DNA of 64,000 nt from Verpa conica (Eukaryota > Ascomycota > Pezizomycetes > Pezizales > Morchellaceae), in contig JAUFSD010000001.1 of the NCBI GenBank assembly GCA_033030425.1, positions 3,771,992 to 3,835,991 of the forward strand, written 5' to 3'. Both the position numbers and the translations under genes were made by a program. Positions 1-11,295 of this stretch are shown here, one piece after another (position 1 is the first letter of the stretch; the number at the start of each line of letters is the position of its first letter). Under the pieces are notes generated by a model, which was not told where the DNA came from, did no database searches, and worked only from the letters and a program-made list of their open reading frames with translations.

Positions 1-527
1 TTCACTAGTATATCTAACTGTTCTGATTGAATTGTGAATTTTGAAGCATAAATGCATGCTCTGTGATAGCATGAGATTGCTGGATTTTGGTGTGCGTCTA
101 CTGATATAAGTCACGGTACTGTGGCTTTTTTCCCTATACGTACTTGGATATATCTGGATTCGTATCTACCAGGCTACAAGAAAACTAATTATTATGCCTT
201 ACGAAAGTTGAAGTAGAACGTTTTTACGTTGCCACGATGGAACAAATGCCTAGTAGAGGCTATAGAAGTTTATGAGGGCACTAGTCAAGTCTTATCCCTC
301 ATTTCTTCAGAAATATTGATTGATTGGATACAATAGAAATAATCGTACGTAAAGGCGGGGCGAGGTGTGGTGAGTCCTCGAGCCACCCAAAGATCACACC
401 CTTAACAATATTACAAAGTGGAAGTAAAACTATCGAAATGTCATTGTATGCATGCACTTTTCACGAAACTCAAAGGGAAGAAAATAAAAAGGAAAGGAAA
501 GGTTAGGGTATTCAACCTGAGGAAAAC
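1..527. other. Left-edge intergenic stretch
   Basis: I see no convincing gene here. Short open frames at 324-506 and 418-633 have no recognisable motif and overlap the 3' end of the neighbouring minus-strand gene. Confidence 0.4.
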
Positions 528-1019
528 TTACCCCTGGAACCTTCTCGCAACTTCAGCCTGCCATTCCAACGCCTTCTGTGCAAGCCTACGTTGTCTTCCA
601 GCATCATTAAACTCCCTCACCTGCTCCTCATAACGTTCTCGTTCTATCCTGTCCCGCTCCCGCTCACGATGTCCCATATTCACCGGTCTACTTCTCTGCG
701 CAAGTCGCCGTAGCTCCATATCTCGATCCTGTACATTGCGGTAAGCAGCTAGCTGGTTAGCACGGAATTCCCTCTCCTCTCCGGGCGGCTGGCCAAAGAA
801 TGCGTCGTGCCCGGGGGGGAAGACGGAGTTCTCGGATGCTTTGTGAGCCTGTCGATGCTCTATTCTGGATTCGCAGGGAGGGCATTTTCTGGGTGAGCTC
901 TTTAGTAAGGTTGTCCCTAGCTGGTGGCATTGGTGGTGTTCACATCGCTCACAGGTTGGGATAATCTCTACAGAAGTATGCTCGCACCCTTGATATCTGA
1001 TCTGTAGGTACCGACACAT
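528..1019 (-). CDS. Small Cys/His-rich, basic C-terminal protein, unknown function
   Basis: From the ATG at 1019 the protein would be about 163 residues. It opens MCRYLQIRY and has a Cys/His-rich N-terminal half with pairs CERC and CPPC plus other Cys and His residues, a plausible zinc-binding layout. The C-terminal half is rich in Arg and Glu and is probably helical (RERERDRIERERYEEQVREF). The frame stays open upstream to 1076, so the start could be earlier. Small proteins with an MC-x-Y opening and clustered Cys recur in filamentous ascomycetes, from general memory, but I know no function. I cannot exclude that this is one exon of a larger gene. Confidence 0.45.
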   Translation of the reverse strand: MCRYLQIRYQGCEHTSVEIIPTCERCEHHQCHQLGTTLLKSSPRKCPPCESRIEHRQAHKASENSVFPPGHDAFFGQPPGEEREFRANQLAAYRNVQDRDMELRRLAQRSRPVNMGHRERERDRIERERYEEQVREFNDAGRQRRLAQKALEWQAEVARRFQG

Positions 1020-1796
1020 TTCTTTGATCCTTGGTCCCCGGGTAAGCTGTGTATATATTGGATGCTTGGTTATCAAAGCTGGTGGAGATGTAACTGTGCT
1101 CTCTTATAGTTGCGATATGGTAGTTAGGATTCATCTTGAAACCGCGGGTGGTTTCTAAGAGCGCATTCTGAAACCAAGTCGAGTGCTGTCTACTGTAAGA
1201 ATTCTTTGACCAATAACCCTTATTCAAGTATCGCCGTTCAAGTGATCAATCCCGAAAGCCTTTCATATAATCACCCGAATAGCTCACATTAGGCAATAGT
1301 CCTCATTCTCCACAAGTATTACAAAGATAGGCGTATATTGCAGTAGAAATAGGTTGTATCAGAATATTTTCTAGCAGTTACAGAGAATTACGGTAATATC
1401 TCCATGAAATCTACGTATATTAAGGTCCCTGACGCAACCTTATCCCGACAAGACCCAAGACGGGCGAAAATCTCATCAAGAGTCATGTCTCTTAGCAATG
1501 CGGGAATATCAGCTCTTAATAATTAGGACGGTAGAGTCAAGCTAAAGCATAAATATACAGTAGCTCCTAGGAGCGATGGTTATTCAGGATTCTAGATACA
1601 GAAGCTCTATGAGTATCCAAGTTACTACTGGATTACAAATTTAACCGGAAAGTTATGTATAATAATTTTAACTTTGAGGATCAACCCCACAAATCTTAGA
1701 TTACTCCCAGCCTTCTATGGATTAAGCGGCTTCTGTCCATAATAGAGATGACTTTCCCACGTTAGCATCATCAGCCTAAGATCTTATAGGGGAGAC
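1020..1796. other. Intergenic, no clear gene
   Basis: The minus-strand open frame at 949-1227 overlaps the Cys-rich gene and shows no domain. The rest is AT-rich and has no feature I can support. Confidence 0.4.
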
Positions 1797-3250
1797 TCAC
1801 TGTAAACCGTAGGCATGTATTTTTCTATTTTTTGCTTGCTTTAGAGACTCCCGTATGACATATTGCGCATCATCAACTCCCATCTTCAACACATTCGTGA
1901 AAAACTGGATGCCGAACGCCTCGAACCCGCTTTCTACAGAAAGTAGGATATATGCGCCCATCTCCTTCTGCTTTTGGTCGGCTGCCCAGGGCCCTACGGG
2001 AATTTTGACTTCTTGATGGTGGACTTTAGTGAAGCCGGCTTTTTCGATGATAGGCTTAAGCTTATTCGCCATGGTGAAATCACGACCTATGTAGCAAGGA
2101 GTTAGAGCCTGTGGTGTACAAAAAGGGGGGGTGTTGAAAGAGGGTTAAAACCAGTGGCCCCGGCAGCCTCGGAGACTAGTTTATAGAACTTCTTGAACTC
2201 GATGTGGTCTGGTAAGGTATTATCGTCGCTATAAATCTCCATTTCGTATTCGGCGATGTCGATCCAGCCGCCGGGTTTGCAGGCCCTATCGTTTAATTAG
2301 TAAAGCATACTTTAAGCATCTATCTCATAACCCGGTGAAGCTACCCCTTTTCCATAGGGCCAAAATTCTATGGCTAGACTCAGGCTTCTACTATACGTTG
2401 AGCCACTGCCACTTTGGGGGGCAGCATTTTCACCGGGTTATGGGATAGTTGGTTATAGAGGTAGGTAAAAAGGGTACTAGTCTTACCTGTAAGCCTCTGA
2501 AATCAATTTATCCCAATCTTTTATCCCTCCGCAAAGATGCCTTATATGCACCAAATCGAAGTAATTCTCTCTGAATGTCCAATCAGACTCTGCGTCATCT
2601 ATTTCGAATTGTACATTTGGTGGAACCCTATGGACAACGCCAGTGTTAACCTTTGGTTTATGAATAATATAGTGGAAATGGGCTGCAAATGCATGCTTGA
2701 ATGCTTGAAAGAGTAAGAGCATTGCTGACAGGGGGGAGTTACCATGAGGGTTGGATTGGAGAGAGATCAGTGCCGATTACCTCGGCGGATGGGTATTTTC
2801 TTTTAGACAGTTAGTCCGTAGGCTTCACTCCCCAGACAAAGTGAAGGTAAACACCTACTCCCCAGCATCGATAGCCCATATCCCTGTTCCCGTCCCTATA
2901 TCAAGGATCCTCTCGGGATTTGGATCGATTGGGGCAAGGTGGAGCTTATCATCCATCAGGATAAGGTAAGTATGATGCATGATATCAAGCCTATGGATTT
3001 CATTAGTATGGCACTTTATGAACTGGGTATGTGGGCTAGCCTGTCTTGTTCTGTCTATAGAGAATACTGTCAACAGAAGTCCCTATTCATAATTATGAGA
3101 AACAGAGTGTACTTCGTCATTAGGAAGTGCGTATTTTCTAAACACCTTCGTATCAGCATTGCTACCTATGGGAGCAGGGAATTCTCACCCTCCTTTATAG
3201 GCGTGATACCTTCTCCCATTCTCGTACCGGTACCTATATTCCAACTCAGC
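1797..3250 (-). CDS. LaeA-like class I SAM-dependent methyltransferase
   Basis: Likely a soluble methyltransferase of the fungal LaeA/UMTA-like family. Seven exons splice in phase: about 3250-3189, 3137-3113, 3013-2859, 2799-2743, 2627-2487, 2285-2152 and 2086-1797. The spliced protein shows the family's order of motifs: NGRRYHAYKGGKYALPNDE near the N-terminus, the SAM motif I ILDIGTGTGIWAID, then VIGTDLSPIQPSW, FEIDDAESDWTF, the ACKPGGWIDIAEYEME strand, and a C-terminal block (KQKEMGAYILLSVESGFEAFG) typical of the family. I could not find the first exon or start codon, so the 5' end is approximate. The sixth exon is preceded by an unusually long intron (2286-2486) that contains a MITE. Some family members regulate secondary metabolism, but this copy lies about 24 kb from the NRPS beyond a transposon, so no link is implied. 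Confidence 0.8.
2320..2448. mobile_element. MITE-like element inside a methyltransferase intron
   Basis: A 129-bp segment is bounded by 20-bp inverted repeats with one mismatch. The left repeat (2320-2339) contains CATAACCCGGTGAA and the right (2429-2448) its reverse complement. It lies wholly within the 201-bp intron at 2286-2486, whereas the gene's other introns are about 50-115 bp. It has no coding capacity. I see no clear target-site duplication. Confidence 0.6.
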
Positions 3251-3796
3251 TACCACCAACCCGCGCACTACAAAGACAAATATACTCGTAAACGCTCGCT
3301 TTAAGTGACTCGGTCGAATAGTCTTTCCTATCCGCATCTTAGTTATCTCCCTACGCGCGAGTACGAGGGGAGCGTACGGAGTGTTTTCATATACAGAAGA
3401 GGTAGCACCCTAAAGTCTTTAGTCAATATGAGTAGAAATAAAAATCATAAGAGAGGTACGAACATAAGTCGAATCCACATCGATATTCTCGGGGAATGCC
3501 ATTTTTTTGTATCTTAGTGTGAGAGATATTCTAACGCGTATACTCCGAAGCCTGGGGAATCTGGGGAACCTGGTATAATAAAGCCTACAGAAGTTGAAGT
3601 ATGACAGGTCAGTACCACTAGGTTGTTAAAATAGTAGTGGAGTGTACCAAAGCCAAGGATAGCAGCCCTTATATAATCAACTTAAGCATTTCTGCGGTAC
3701 GCGTAAGAAAATTTTCAATGCTTGATAATCCGCTATAGGCGCATGTGAGCTATCGCATTGTCTCAGCTTGATTCCCATATTAAGCCAACCACCCAC

Positions 3797-3897
3797 AATA
3801 GGCATAAATAACCTGAACAAGCTATTGAAGCCAGGGCTCTGGCTACGTAAAGAACACCTGGAATAAGACTTGCATTTTCAGGTTATTTATGCCTATT
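3797..3897. repeat. Perfect 21-bp inverted repeat with a 59-nt loop
   Basis: Positions 3797-3817 and 3877-3897 are exact reverse complements; the core is GCATAAATAACCTGAA on the left arm. The arms could form a strong hairpin or be the ends of a MITE of about 100 bp. No gene lies between them. Confidence 0.7.
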
Positions 3898-4714
3898 TCA
3901 AGTAGATTCGGCGGGTACTAGCGATGCCGATCTATCGCCAGTGCATACATGCAGTTTGCAGGGTAAGAGACCTCAATAAGACTATTCGTGACATAGAGCT
4001 CCAACTCTAAGGGAACTCGCTACATGGAAGAACATAACCTCATCTATGGGCCCAACTTATAGGATAATCTATTCGAGTTCGTTATTTTGCATCGTGGTCT
4101 GTAGCTGGGGTCCACATCAGATGCCCGAGTGCCAAATATCCCGGGGCTGTGTAAGATGGCCCACGAGGCATTAGGAGTTCTTCCCGGATATGCATAAGCA
4201 CAAGCATTGCAGCTGTCTCAGCCGCTTCTTGGGGTCGAGTTTATTTACTTCCTGGGAGATTATGATGTAATCTGCGTCATGGAATATCACGCGATATACG
4301 AGTTCTCAGTGCGCGCTGGTAAACCATGAGATGAGCTTGCGGTTCGTCCCCGTTATAATTCCCCTCATGACTGTTATTTACCCTTAGCAGGTAGCATATA
4401 ACTGGTGATCCGAGCTCCCTGGCTCGACCAGCCCATGAAAATTCACGACTGACATGGCTGATATCATGATGGTTCGCTGCGTGAACATCCATGGCTCGAT
4501 GAAAGTATTCAACGTGTAGAATCTCTGTAGAATGTAGCAAACGATATCTAGCCCAGGCACTGTGATTAACTCCTTCGGTCTGTAAATTAAGAATGTGAGC
4601 GTTTTCTCTTACATTAATAATACATTCGATACAAAACCCACCTTGGCCTAGCAGCGACTGAAAATTCTCTGTCTACTCGTTCTACGAGGCGTATTGAAGA
4701 CTCCCCATAATTTA

Positions 4715-5060
4715 ATCCGCAACACCTAGTGATGGTGATGATGATGATTCATAAGTACATGGAGCCCAAGGGCTAAGGTACTCGCACCCAGCAAAATATA
4801 AAGTAACAAAAGTAAGAAGAAAATAACAATAACAATAAAAATAAACAAAAAACAAAAAAAAAACCAAAAGTAGCCTTCCACTCCTCGCTCGCCGCTTCTT
4901 CCCACAAATCTCCCTATCCCCATTCATCTTCCTTGCCGTCTTCGTTTCCAACGTCCATGATCCCCGCTTCTCCTCTCTCTCTTCTCTTCCTTTTGAATTC
5001 TCTCCACACCAGCGCTCCCCATGCCCAGTTTTTCGAGTCCTCTGGATAAAGAATGTCCTC
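4715..5060 (-). repeat. Dispersed repeat, copy 1 (minus orientation)
   Basis: Read on the minus strand, a purine-rich block is followed by a T-rich tract and then the tail GAGTACCTTAGCCCTTGGG..., ending at about 4751. The same tail occurs at 17.5 and 49.1 kb. The A/T-rich tract gives low-complexity open frames that are not genes. Confidence 0.55.
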
Positions 5061-6530
5061 GAGAGTGACCGCAACACCTAGTAGATGTAAATATAGAAGC
5101 AAGTACTCGGGCGTTAATTAATAATTGAGAATTTTCACAACCTCGAAGCACCAAAACCGCCCAGTATACAAGGTCAAAGGCCCAGTCAAGGCTAAATAAT
5201 AACCTGGATTATCTATCGCAGTTCTATCGTATCTTTGTTCTAGTGGCTTTACTGCCTTCGTTATTGTTTTGTTGCCCACGATTTCAGGTGGCTGCGGTCT
5301 CGTTCTGAGTTATTAACACTTGAGTAAATAGAGTTAATTCTAATCTTTTTTAGTCGTGCGTGTACGAGTAAAAACACCTACTAGGCGCTATCGACGAGAC
5401 AAAGAAAGGTGAATACACAATTATCAAATAAGCTCTCTGATAGTTAACGAGGGGGCTTTGAATTTTTTTTTTCCCCAAAAAACAAAGACGCTACAACAGT
5501 ATTTGCTGCACATTATTCACAATTCTAAATAAAGACAATAAACACAATTAATCACTTTAAAAGAACAATTAAATTAATTCAAATACAAAAAAAAAAAGGG
5601 AAAAAAAAGAACTGTCAGAAATACTTCAGCCAAACGACAGGCCCTGCCAGAGTACCATTGGGCTTAGGGTGTTACCAAAAAGACCGTTCCGATACACAAG
5701 AGAACACGAGATCTGTTTCAATCAATTCAGACGCACAGAGAATACTTGATGACAGATCCCGAAGGATCCAACTATCTACGTGGCAAAGAAGTCACGAGGG
5801 ACTCAGATCCGCTCAAAGGCGTCAGTGCCCTTGTCGCACCTCCCTCAAAACTTTCGAAGCCAGTCAGCTCCCACTGCTTTCTTCTAGGCCCTTCAACGAA
5901 AGGATACTCCCTATAGAGCATTCTAGTAGTTTGTCTGGATATGGAGAGAAGAAGGAGTATGGGGGAGAGGGGGGGGTATTTATGTAGAGGCGGGAGAGAA
6001 AATTTCGCCGCCGGTGACTTTGCGGTGGCGAAAATTGAGCGAGTCGTATTGGTTTGAGAAGAGACCCCTTGAGAGAATGTTATTTCGTTTGGTCCATCAG
6101 ATTCTGGTGGAATATGATGGAATTATGCACAGTACCAAAATGAGGGGTGGGATCAGTACGGTGCTCCCGCCAATACGCTAGTGATATGGGAGAGATACGG
6201 TATTGGTACAGTAATCTACCTCAAATACTGATTTAATTCGGTATTTGCGAATAAATCCCGTAGTGCTATGACAGTAAATTCACCCCGTTTTTTCATACTG
6301 TAGTCAATACGAGGTTTTTCTGTACATCATGTACAACACAGTAGCGGTAGCTAGAGGAGTTACATGAGGTGGTAGATGGGAATATACCTACTTATTTTGA
6401 TACACCACTACTAGACAGGAACCCAGAGATAGAAGAGTGATGAGTTCATCTATGTGCGCTGCTATCGGTGAGTTATATTGATACCTACTACCTGCTGCCG
6501 TTGCTTCTTGAGTGCTTACCCAAGATGCTG

Positions 6531-6572
6531 ACTACGGGGGCACGTAGCTACAAAAGTCCGGAAGTGACATTG
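6531..6572 (+). repeat. Left terminal inverted repeat of the transposon
   Basis: Begins ACTACGGGGGCACGTAGC and continues through CTACAAAAGTCCGGAAGT. It is the reverse complement of 12901-12937 apart from a few substitutions. The four bases GATG upstream (about 6525) also match the other end and may be the true terminus. Confidence 0.75.
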
Positions 6573-6806
6573 GCGGTTCGGTGGTATTGGCACTAGACTA
6601 CTCTAAAAGTAAGAATGTAAAAAAATAATTTCGCTTTGCTAAGGAAGATGTGGAACACATTCTTCAGGTAATGATAAAGATATTCTCTGTAGGGTTCATA
6701 CATTTTCCTCCTCTTATGGTGGAGTTGAGATATAGGTACATGTATAGGTAGTTCCCATCGTGAGAATTCACTTCCTCACCCACGCCCCTCCCCAGTTCAC
6801 CACCCA

Positions 6807-6880
6807 CGCCCTCCTACAGCTTTGCACCCTTCCTACAGCTTTGCCCACCTCTCCTACAGCTTTGCCCCTCCTACAGCTTC
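6807..6880. repeat. Subterminal minisatellite (CTCCTACAGCTTTGCCC-like)
   Basis: Four imperfect copies of a CTCCTACAGCTTTGC unit with variable spacers lie just inside the left end of the transposon. Subterminal repeats of this kind can be transposase-binding sites; that role is inferred. Confidence 0.6.
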
Positions 6881-6937
6881 GCGTAACCTCCGTCGGAACT
6901 TTCGCGCAACGTTACGCGAAACCTTAAAATCCTCGGC

Positions 6938-7231
6938 ATGCCTGAAGCTTTTACCTACTTTGACATGCAGCGCATGATTGCAGCACAGATACCACCAGGC
7001 ACCTACCACCTACAATTGCATAGACAATTTCATAGCAAAATCACTCTACATAATCAAGTGCTTTTGGAGGGGTTGGAGAGCTTTGCCTTTCAGGGTTCAG
7101 ATGTGCGCTTCCATGGGAAGGCTTTAGGGATACCTTTAGCGCATGGTATTTGGCTTAGAGTACAATTTGCTTTACATGGGCATGGTATACCTATATCAAG
7201 GACAGAGTGGGATACAGTTGTCTCTAGCTGA
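6938..7231 (+). CDS. Transposon accessory ORF 1, unknown function
   Basis: A 97-residue open frame begins at an ATG at 6938, about 60 bp after the subterminal repeats. It has a His/Gln-rich middle (PPGTYHLQLHRQFHSKI) and no domain I recognise. It is on the strand opposite the transposase and shares the plus orientation of the other accessory ORFs, so I treat it as transposon-encoded. It may be only the first exon of a larger gene continuing at 7395. Confidence 0.35.
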   Translation: MPEAFTYFDMQRMIAAQIPPGTYHLQLHRQFHSKITLHNQVLLEGLESFAFQGSDVRFHGKALGIPLAHGIWLRVQFALHGHGIPISRTEWDTVVSS

Positions 7232-7394
7232 GAGGGAGAGGGGAAGGGGAAGAGGAAAGAGCAGGATCAAAAGTTAATTACTTATTTTGCTGCCTCTATT
7301 GTCGGTACAGATATGTGTATTATTCTAGTTGATAGGTAATCTTTTCTTTAACTTTTTAATATCTTTTAACTAATCTTTTAATAGGAATAAGCTT

Positions 7395-8365
7395 ATGACT
7401 ATTACTGCTATACAAACCTCCGATACTATGCTTTGGTTCGATACCAATTTGGCTCCTTGTCCAATACAGCAACCAGACCAATTTGAAGCGAACCTCAGAA
7501 AAGCCAACAGGCTTAGGGACCCTAAGAGAACCTCTGCAATCTATAAGGAAATGACCAATCCTACCAACAATGATTTATGGAATGGGATTGGAACCAGCCA
7601 AATGCTGATAGAGATATTGCACGCGCTTTTATACATCACGTAGAGTATGTGAGATTTTCAGCAAGAAGGAGTTGAGAGAAAAGCTTTATTCTGCAATTAG
7701 AAGCTTTTTCTATTGCCCAATCTACTGAGTACCTCCAAAGAGTTCCTGCCAACAAAACCTCTATCCATGCTTTTGAATTCTCACCAGCAGTTACTCGATA
7801 CATCAATGAGCAATTCACCAAAGCCTACAGAAAATCAACTACCCTTTTACCATTACCTCAATACCATATTCTTCAACAAGCAGGACTATTGGAGAAAGCA
7901 AAGCCTTTGAGCGAAGGGTGGGAATCGGATCTTTTTACAGCTAATGGTAGAGAGAGGAAAAAATTGGTTCCTGTGTATACGATTGAACTGAAGAGTAAAA
8001 AAAGAAAGGAGGGGGAGAAAGGAAAGGGAAAGGGAAAGGGAAAGGGAAAAGGAAAGGAAAGGGGAAAAAAAGAACTCCAGGCTGATGAGGATGGTAGGAG
8101 TAAGTATACTTATACCTGTATTTTTTCCCAGCCTACTTATGCGAAAGGAATTGTACTATCAAAAGAGGAGGCAAAAAAGAAAAGGAAGCATTTAGAAACA
8201 AATGAAAAACGGGCAGAAATTGGTATTGGAAGCTTTATGGATACTATCAGAGAGATAGCTGAAAGACAAAAGCTAACTAATATGAATGGGCATCGGGTTA
8301 GTATTAGAAATGATGGAAAAATTGGAAGGCCAATTAAAAGGCAAAGAAGTTCCAAAGACTTGTAA
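7395..8365 (+). pseudogene. Transposon accessory ORF 2, broken
   Basis: The frame runs from the ATG at 7395 to about 7585, then coding continues in another frame (a frameshift or unrecognised intron). It passes an in-frame TGA at 7673-7675 and ends at 8365. The C-terminal part is very basic, with a GK-dipeptide run encoded by an AAAGGG-type repeat at about 8016-8065 and Lys/Arg-rich stretches near the end (GRPIKRQRSS), suggesting a nucleic-acid-binding or nuclear protein. I recognise no domain. Confidence 0.4.
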
Positions 8366-9129
8366 ATATTTAGATAGTGGCGGAAAGTTAAATTGTGAAT
8401 GGTAGTTAAATACAACATATATATTTCTTTTCCTATAGTTTTTGAAAGCTTCATTATTGTTCATTTTGGGACGATCTCCAACTGTGGGGCCACTGCAATA
8501 GGGTGAATCAGGGTGGTTTTTTGGTATGGTTCCCTAGAGAATTTGAGGTACTATTTTGGTATAAAAGGCAGATAGTAAACAATGTACAAGAAAAGTGTAT
8601 ATAAATCTGTAGGGCAGCTGGTACTATTTTAATAGTCTTTATACTTTAAGTACTATCAACTGTATGGCGGAGCGGTAATCTTGATCCATAACGTATATCG
8701 TAGGCAAGATGCGTTACAAGTAAGTGCACGCGTACGATCCCCATACAAGTTGTTCTTTTTGTTTTTATATATACACTATTCAGAATCATTACTTGATTCA
8801 TCACTATCTAATAAAAGTATTACATTTTCATCCTCGCCGTCAAAAGCTACTTCTACAGATGGAATTACGTTCAGAGTACGTTGAAGCTCTTTTGGCTTGG
8901 GTAGTAGCATAAGAACTGGATCTACATTACCTTTATCCACATGATGCTTTATATTTGCCCTTAAAAAACAGTACATGATAAAATGAAGTTTCTGTCACGT
9001 AGAGATCTCCATTTCATATAAAATCACCGGTGGATAAGCCCTTTAGCAATCAACTGTTTCAATATGTGAATGTTTTTTAGTAGATATGCTGCGTGATCTA
9101 ATTTTTAATATTAGTTTTGTAATTAAAAT

Positions 9130-10587
9130 ATTTTGATGGAGAATATACCATAGTATTCCCCAGTTTCCGTATTTCGAGAGTTTGTTCTCTAATTTCATGG
9201 ATCTTATCAACTGAAGCAGTATGGCCGTAATCTGTTACTTCATCTGGAGGGAAATAATAGTTGTAATATGGTTCACCAGTTGGAAGGTTGGGCCGATTTT
9301 TTTGTTTCCAATCTTATGATTATTCCATCTCTGAACAAATTCATAAAGTTTTGTTCGAGTATAGGGAGATATATATAGAGTAAAGCTATTTTGTCTTCAA
9401 ATGAATCTTAGAATACAGTTCAGACTGCTGAAGGCTTGAAAATAAGTCTATAACAAATTAATATTAATTTAACTTAAAGATAGAAAATATATTACCTTCC
9501 AAGTAACTGTAGCTCCATTTGTAAGCTGTCCCCACCAGCTTTCTATCCTAACATTTCGTGTAGATGTACCATACCAAAATGTTTCCGGAAATGAAATGGT
9601 AGGATTATCAACTTTATGGAGATTCCAAAAAGCTTCTGCAATCATCATAGTTTCGGTACCTCTGTCAGCCCGTAAATGAAGAGGAATACAAGAATGTGTT
9701 TGAGCTACTTCTAAAAACTGACTCAAAACACTAATTCCTGTTTTACCGGATACTCCACAGTAGAACCATGTAATATAACGTGAATATGCATCAATAGCAG
9801 CATAGATTTCTATACCAAACATTTGAAGCTTTAAATGTCCATCAATAGACCAACACCAGTTAGGACCAGGACAAGTAAACTGTGCGTGATGTCTATTAAC
9901 ACCTTTCCACCGATTTTCAACTCCAATTGGATCCACTATTCAAAGAGCTTGTGAAATACGTTCACTAATATTATTAGTTAAATTAAAATAAATTAAAACT
10001 ATTAGAGATAGAATTCACACACTGTGAAGCAAGTATACCTATGTTTCGAAGATGAAACCAAACAGAACGCCGGCCAGCCAAAATAATATTTCCTTTTTGT
10101 AATTCTTTCTCTATTATTTGTTGTAGAATCTTGTTTGCATCCTCATCTATACTATCAGAAGATTGTTTACGAATCATTCCCATAGATTTTCGAATCGATG
10201 ATAATCTTCGTGGTTCAATTTGATATCCATTTAGGCGTAAAATCTGATACTAAATTAGTATACTAAATATATTGGATTGATTTGGATTACCCTAAGAATT
10301 TTTCTATCATTTAAACACTTTATCCAGAATAAAAAAGCAATCTCAACTCGTAAAGATGCAGTGTCTTCTGATTTTGAGTTTTTACTGAAGTCCCATTGTT
10401 GCAATCTTAACATTAAAGTTGTACGGGAACAATGAATGTTTTTAGATGCTAAAATATCCAATACCTGTGCTGCTGTTCTATTTTTAACAATGTATTCTGA
10501 GTATATTAGGTTTTTGTTTTCGAGAAGCTGTTTAGATAAAATATAAGACATAGTAGAAACGAGTGATGGGTTGTGATGAATATACAT
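9130..10587 (-). pseudogene. Integrase-like DDE transposase, disrupted
   Basis: Read on the minus strand. The N-terminal exon (from 10587) has a helix-turn-helix-like region (NRTAAQVLDILASKNIHCSR). The middle exon (about 10183-10010) ends GRRSVWFHLRNIGILASQ. After an AT-rich intron the catalytic part reads WSIDGHLKL...IYAAIDAYSRYITWF (first Asp), LRADRGTET (second Asp) and NVRIESWWGQL (final Glu), a DDE/rve layout. An in-frame TGA lies at 9942-9940 just before DPIGVENRW, and a frame change near 9.3 kb precedes a Pro/Tyr-rich tail. It would move the 6.4-kb element but is probably dead. The family is recognised from the motif pattern only. Confidence 0.7.
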
Positions 10588-11295
10588 AAATAATTCAGTA
10601 GGACAATTGTCGATGTATATAGTTTTAAAACTATACTGTACTCACATTTATTATTTATTTCCTTGCTTATATTACCACTTCTAGCCGTTCATAACCAGGT
10701 TTTATGCGGTTCGTACCAGCCATAGTAGCCATGTAGATAGCCATAGATAGCCATTTGTAGCCTTTACTCGCTAACCCGAGTAAATTATTATAACCACTAA
10801 CTCGAATTGGGGTGCATTTTGAGGCAATTCGGGGTGGTTCCTGAACCAATGGATCTCACCCAATAGACCTGCCCCGGCCCAGATTCGGGCGTGATTTTTA
10901 GTGAAAGAATTGTTTTAATTGGAGGATAACCGGCAGTTAACTGGAGGATTTTTAAAGAGCAAACCCGCCCATGAGGAATGGATTCCTGGTTAGTTTGGAG
11001 GGCCTATCCCATGACGAGCACTAACCCGAGTAAATATGAGAAAGCACAAACTCGCTTACTTACAGTATTTTGGGACTAAGAATAGAATACTATCAAGACT
11101 AAAATAGATACCAGTAAAATATCTAGCGTATTTTAAATACAGATCTTCGATTCTTTATATATATCTAAATATAACTTATATTTATACTTTACTATAAAAG
11201 AATAAAACTTAGTACAAGTATTTATACTCAAGCAAGCTACGTATAGCCCATCCACTTTTAACTTTAACTCTATTATCTCTATCATCTCTGTTTCC

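Larger units (their letters stand above)
3251..6524. other. Gene-poor stretch with repeats and weak ORFs
   Basis: No gene is supported. A minus-strand frame at 4277-4540 has no recognisable domain. A possible minus-strand continuation at about 4095-4240 reads as a plausible C-terminus ending in a stop, but I cannot join the two. The stretch holds a perfect 21-bp inverted repeat, one copy of a dispersed repeat near 4.7-5.1 kb and A-rich low-complexity DNA around 5.4-5.6 kb. The plus frame at 5658-5987 has no recognisable motif. Confidence 0.5.

Noticed and set aside
1797..3250. Treating the LaeA-like methyltransferase as part of the NRPS cluster
   Set aside because: It lies about 24 kb from the NRPS start beyond a 6.4-kb transposon and repeat debris, and such genes are common outside clusters.
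4712..5154. Overlapping minus-strand frames with a poly-His or hydrophobic end
   Set aside because: They come from low-complexity A/T- and GAT-rich DNA of a dispersed repeat and have no domain.
5658..5987. 109-codon plus-strand frame
   Set aside because: No motif or splice structure, biased composition; not distinguishable from chance.
8137..8464. Minus-strand frames with hydrophobic segments
   Set aside because: They are the antisense of a Lys-rich coding stretch in the transposon; Lys codons read backwards give Phe/Leu/Ser.
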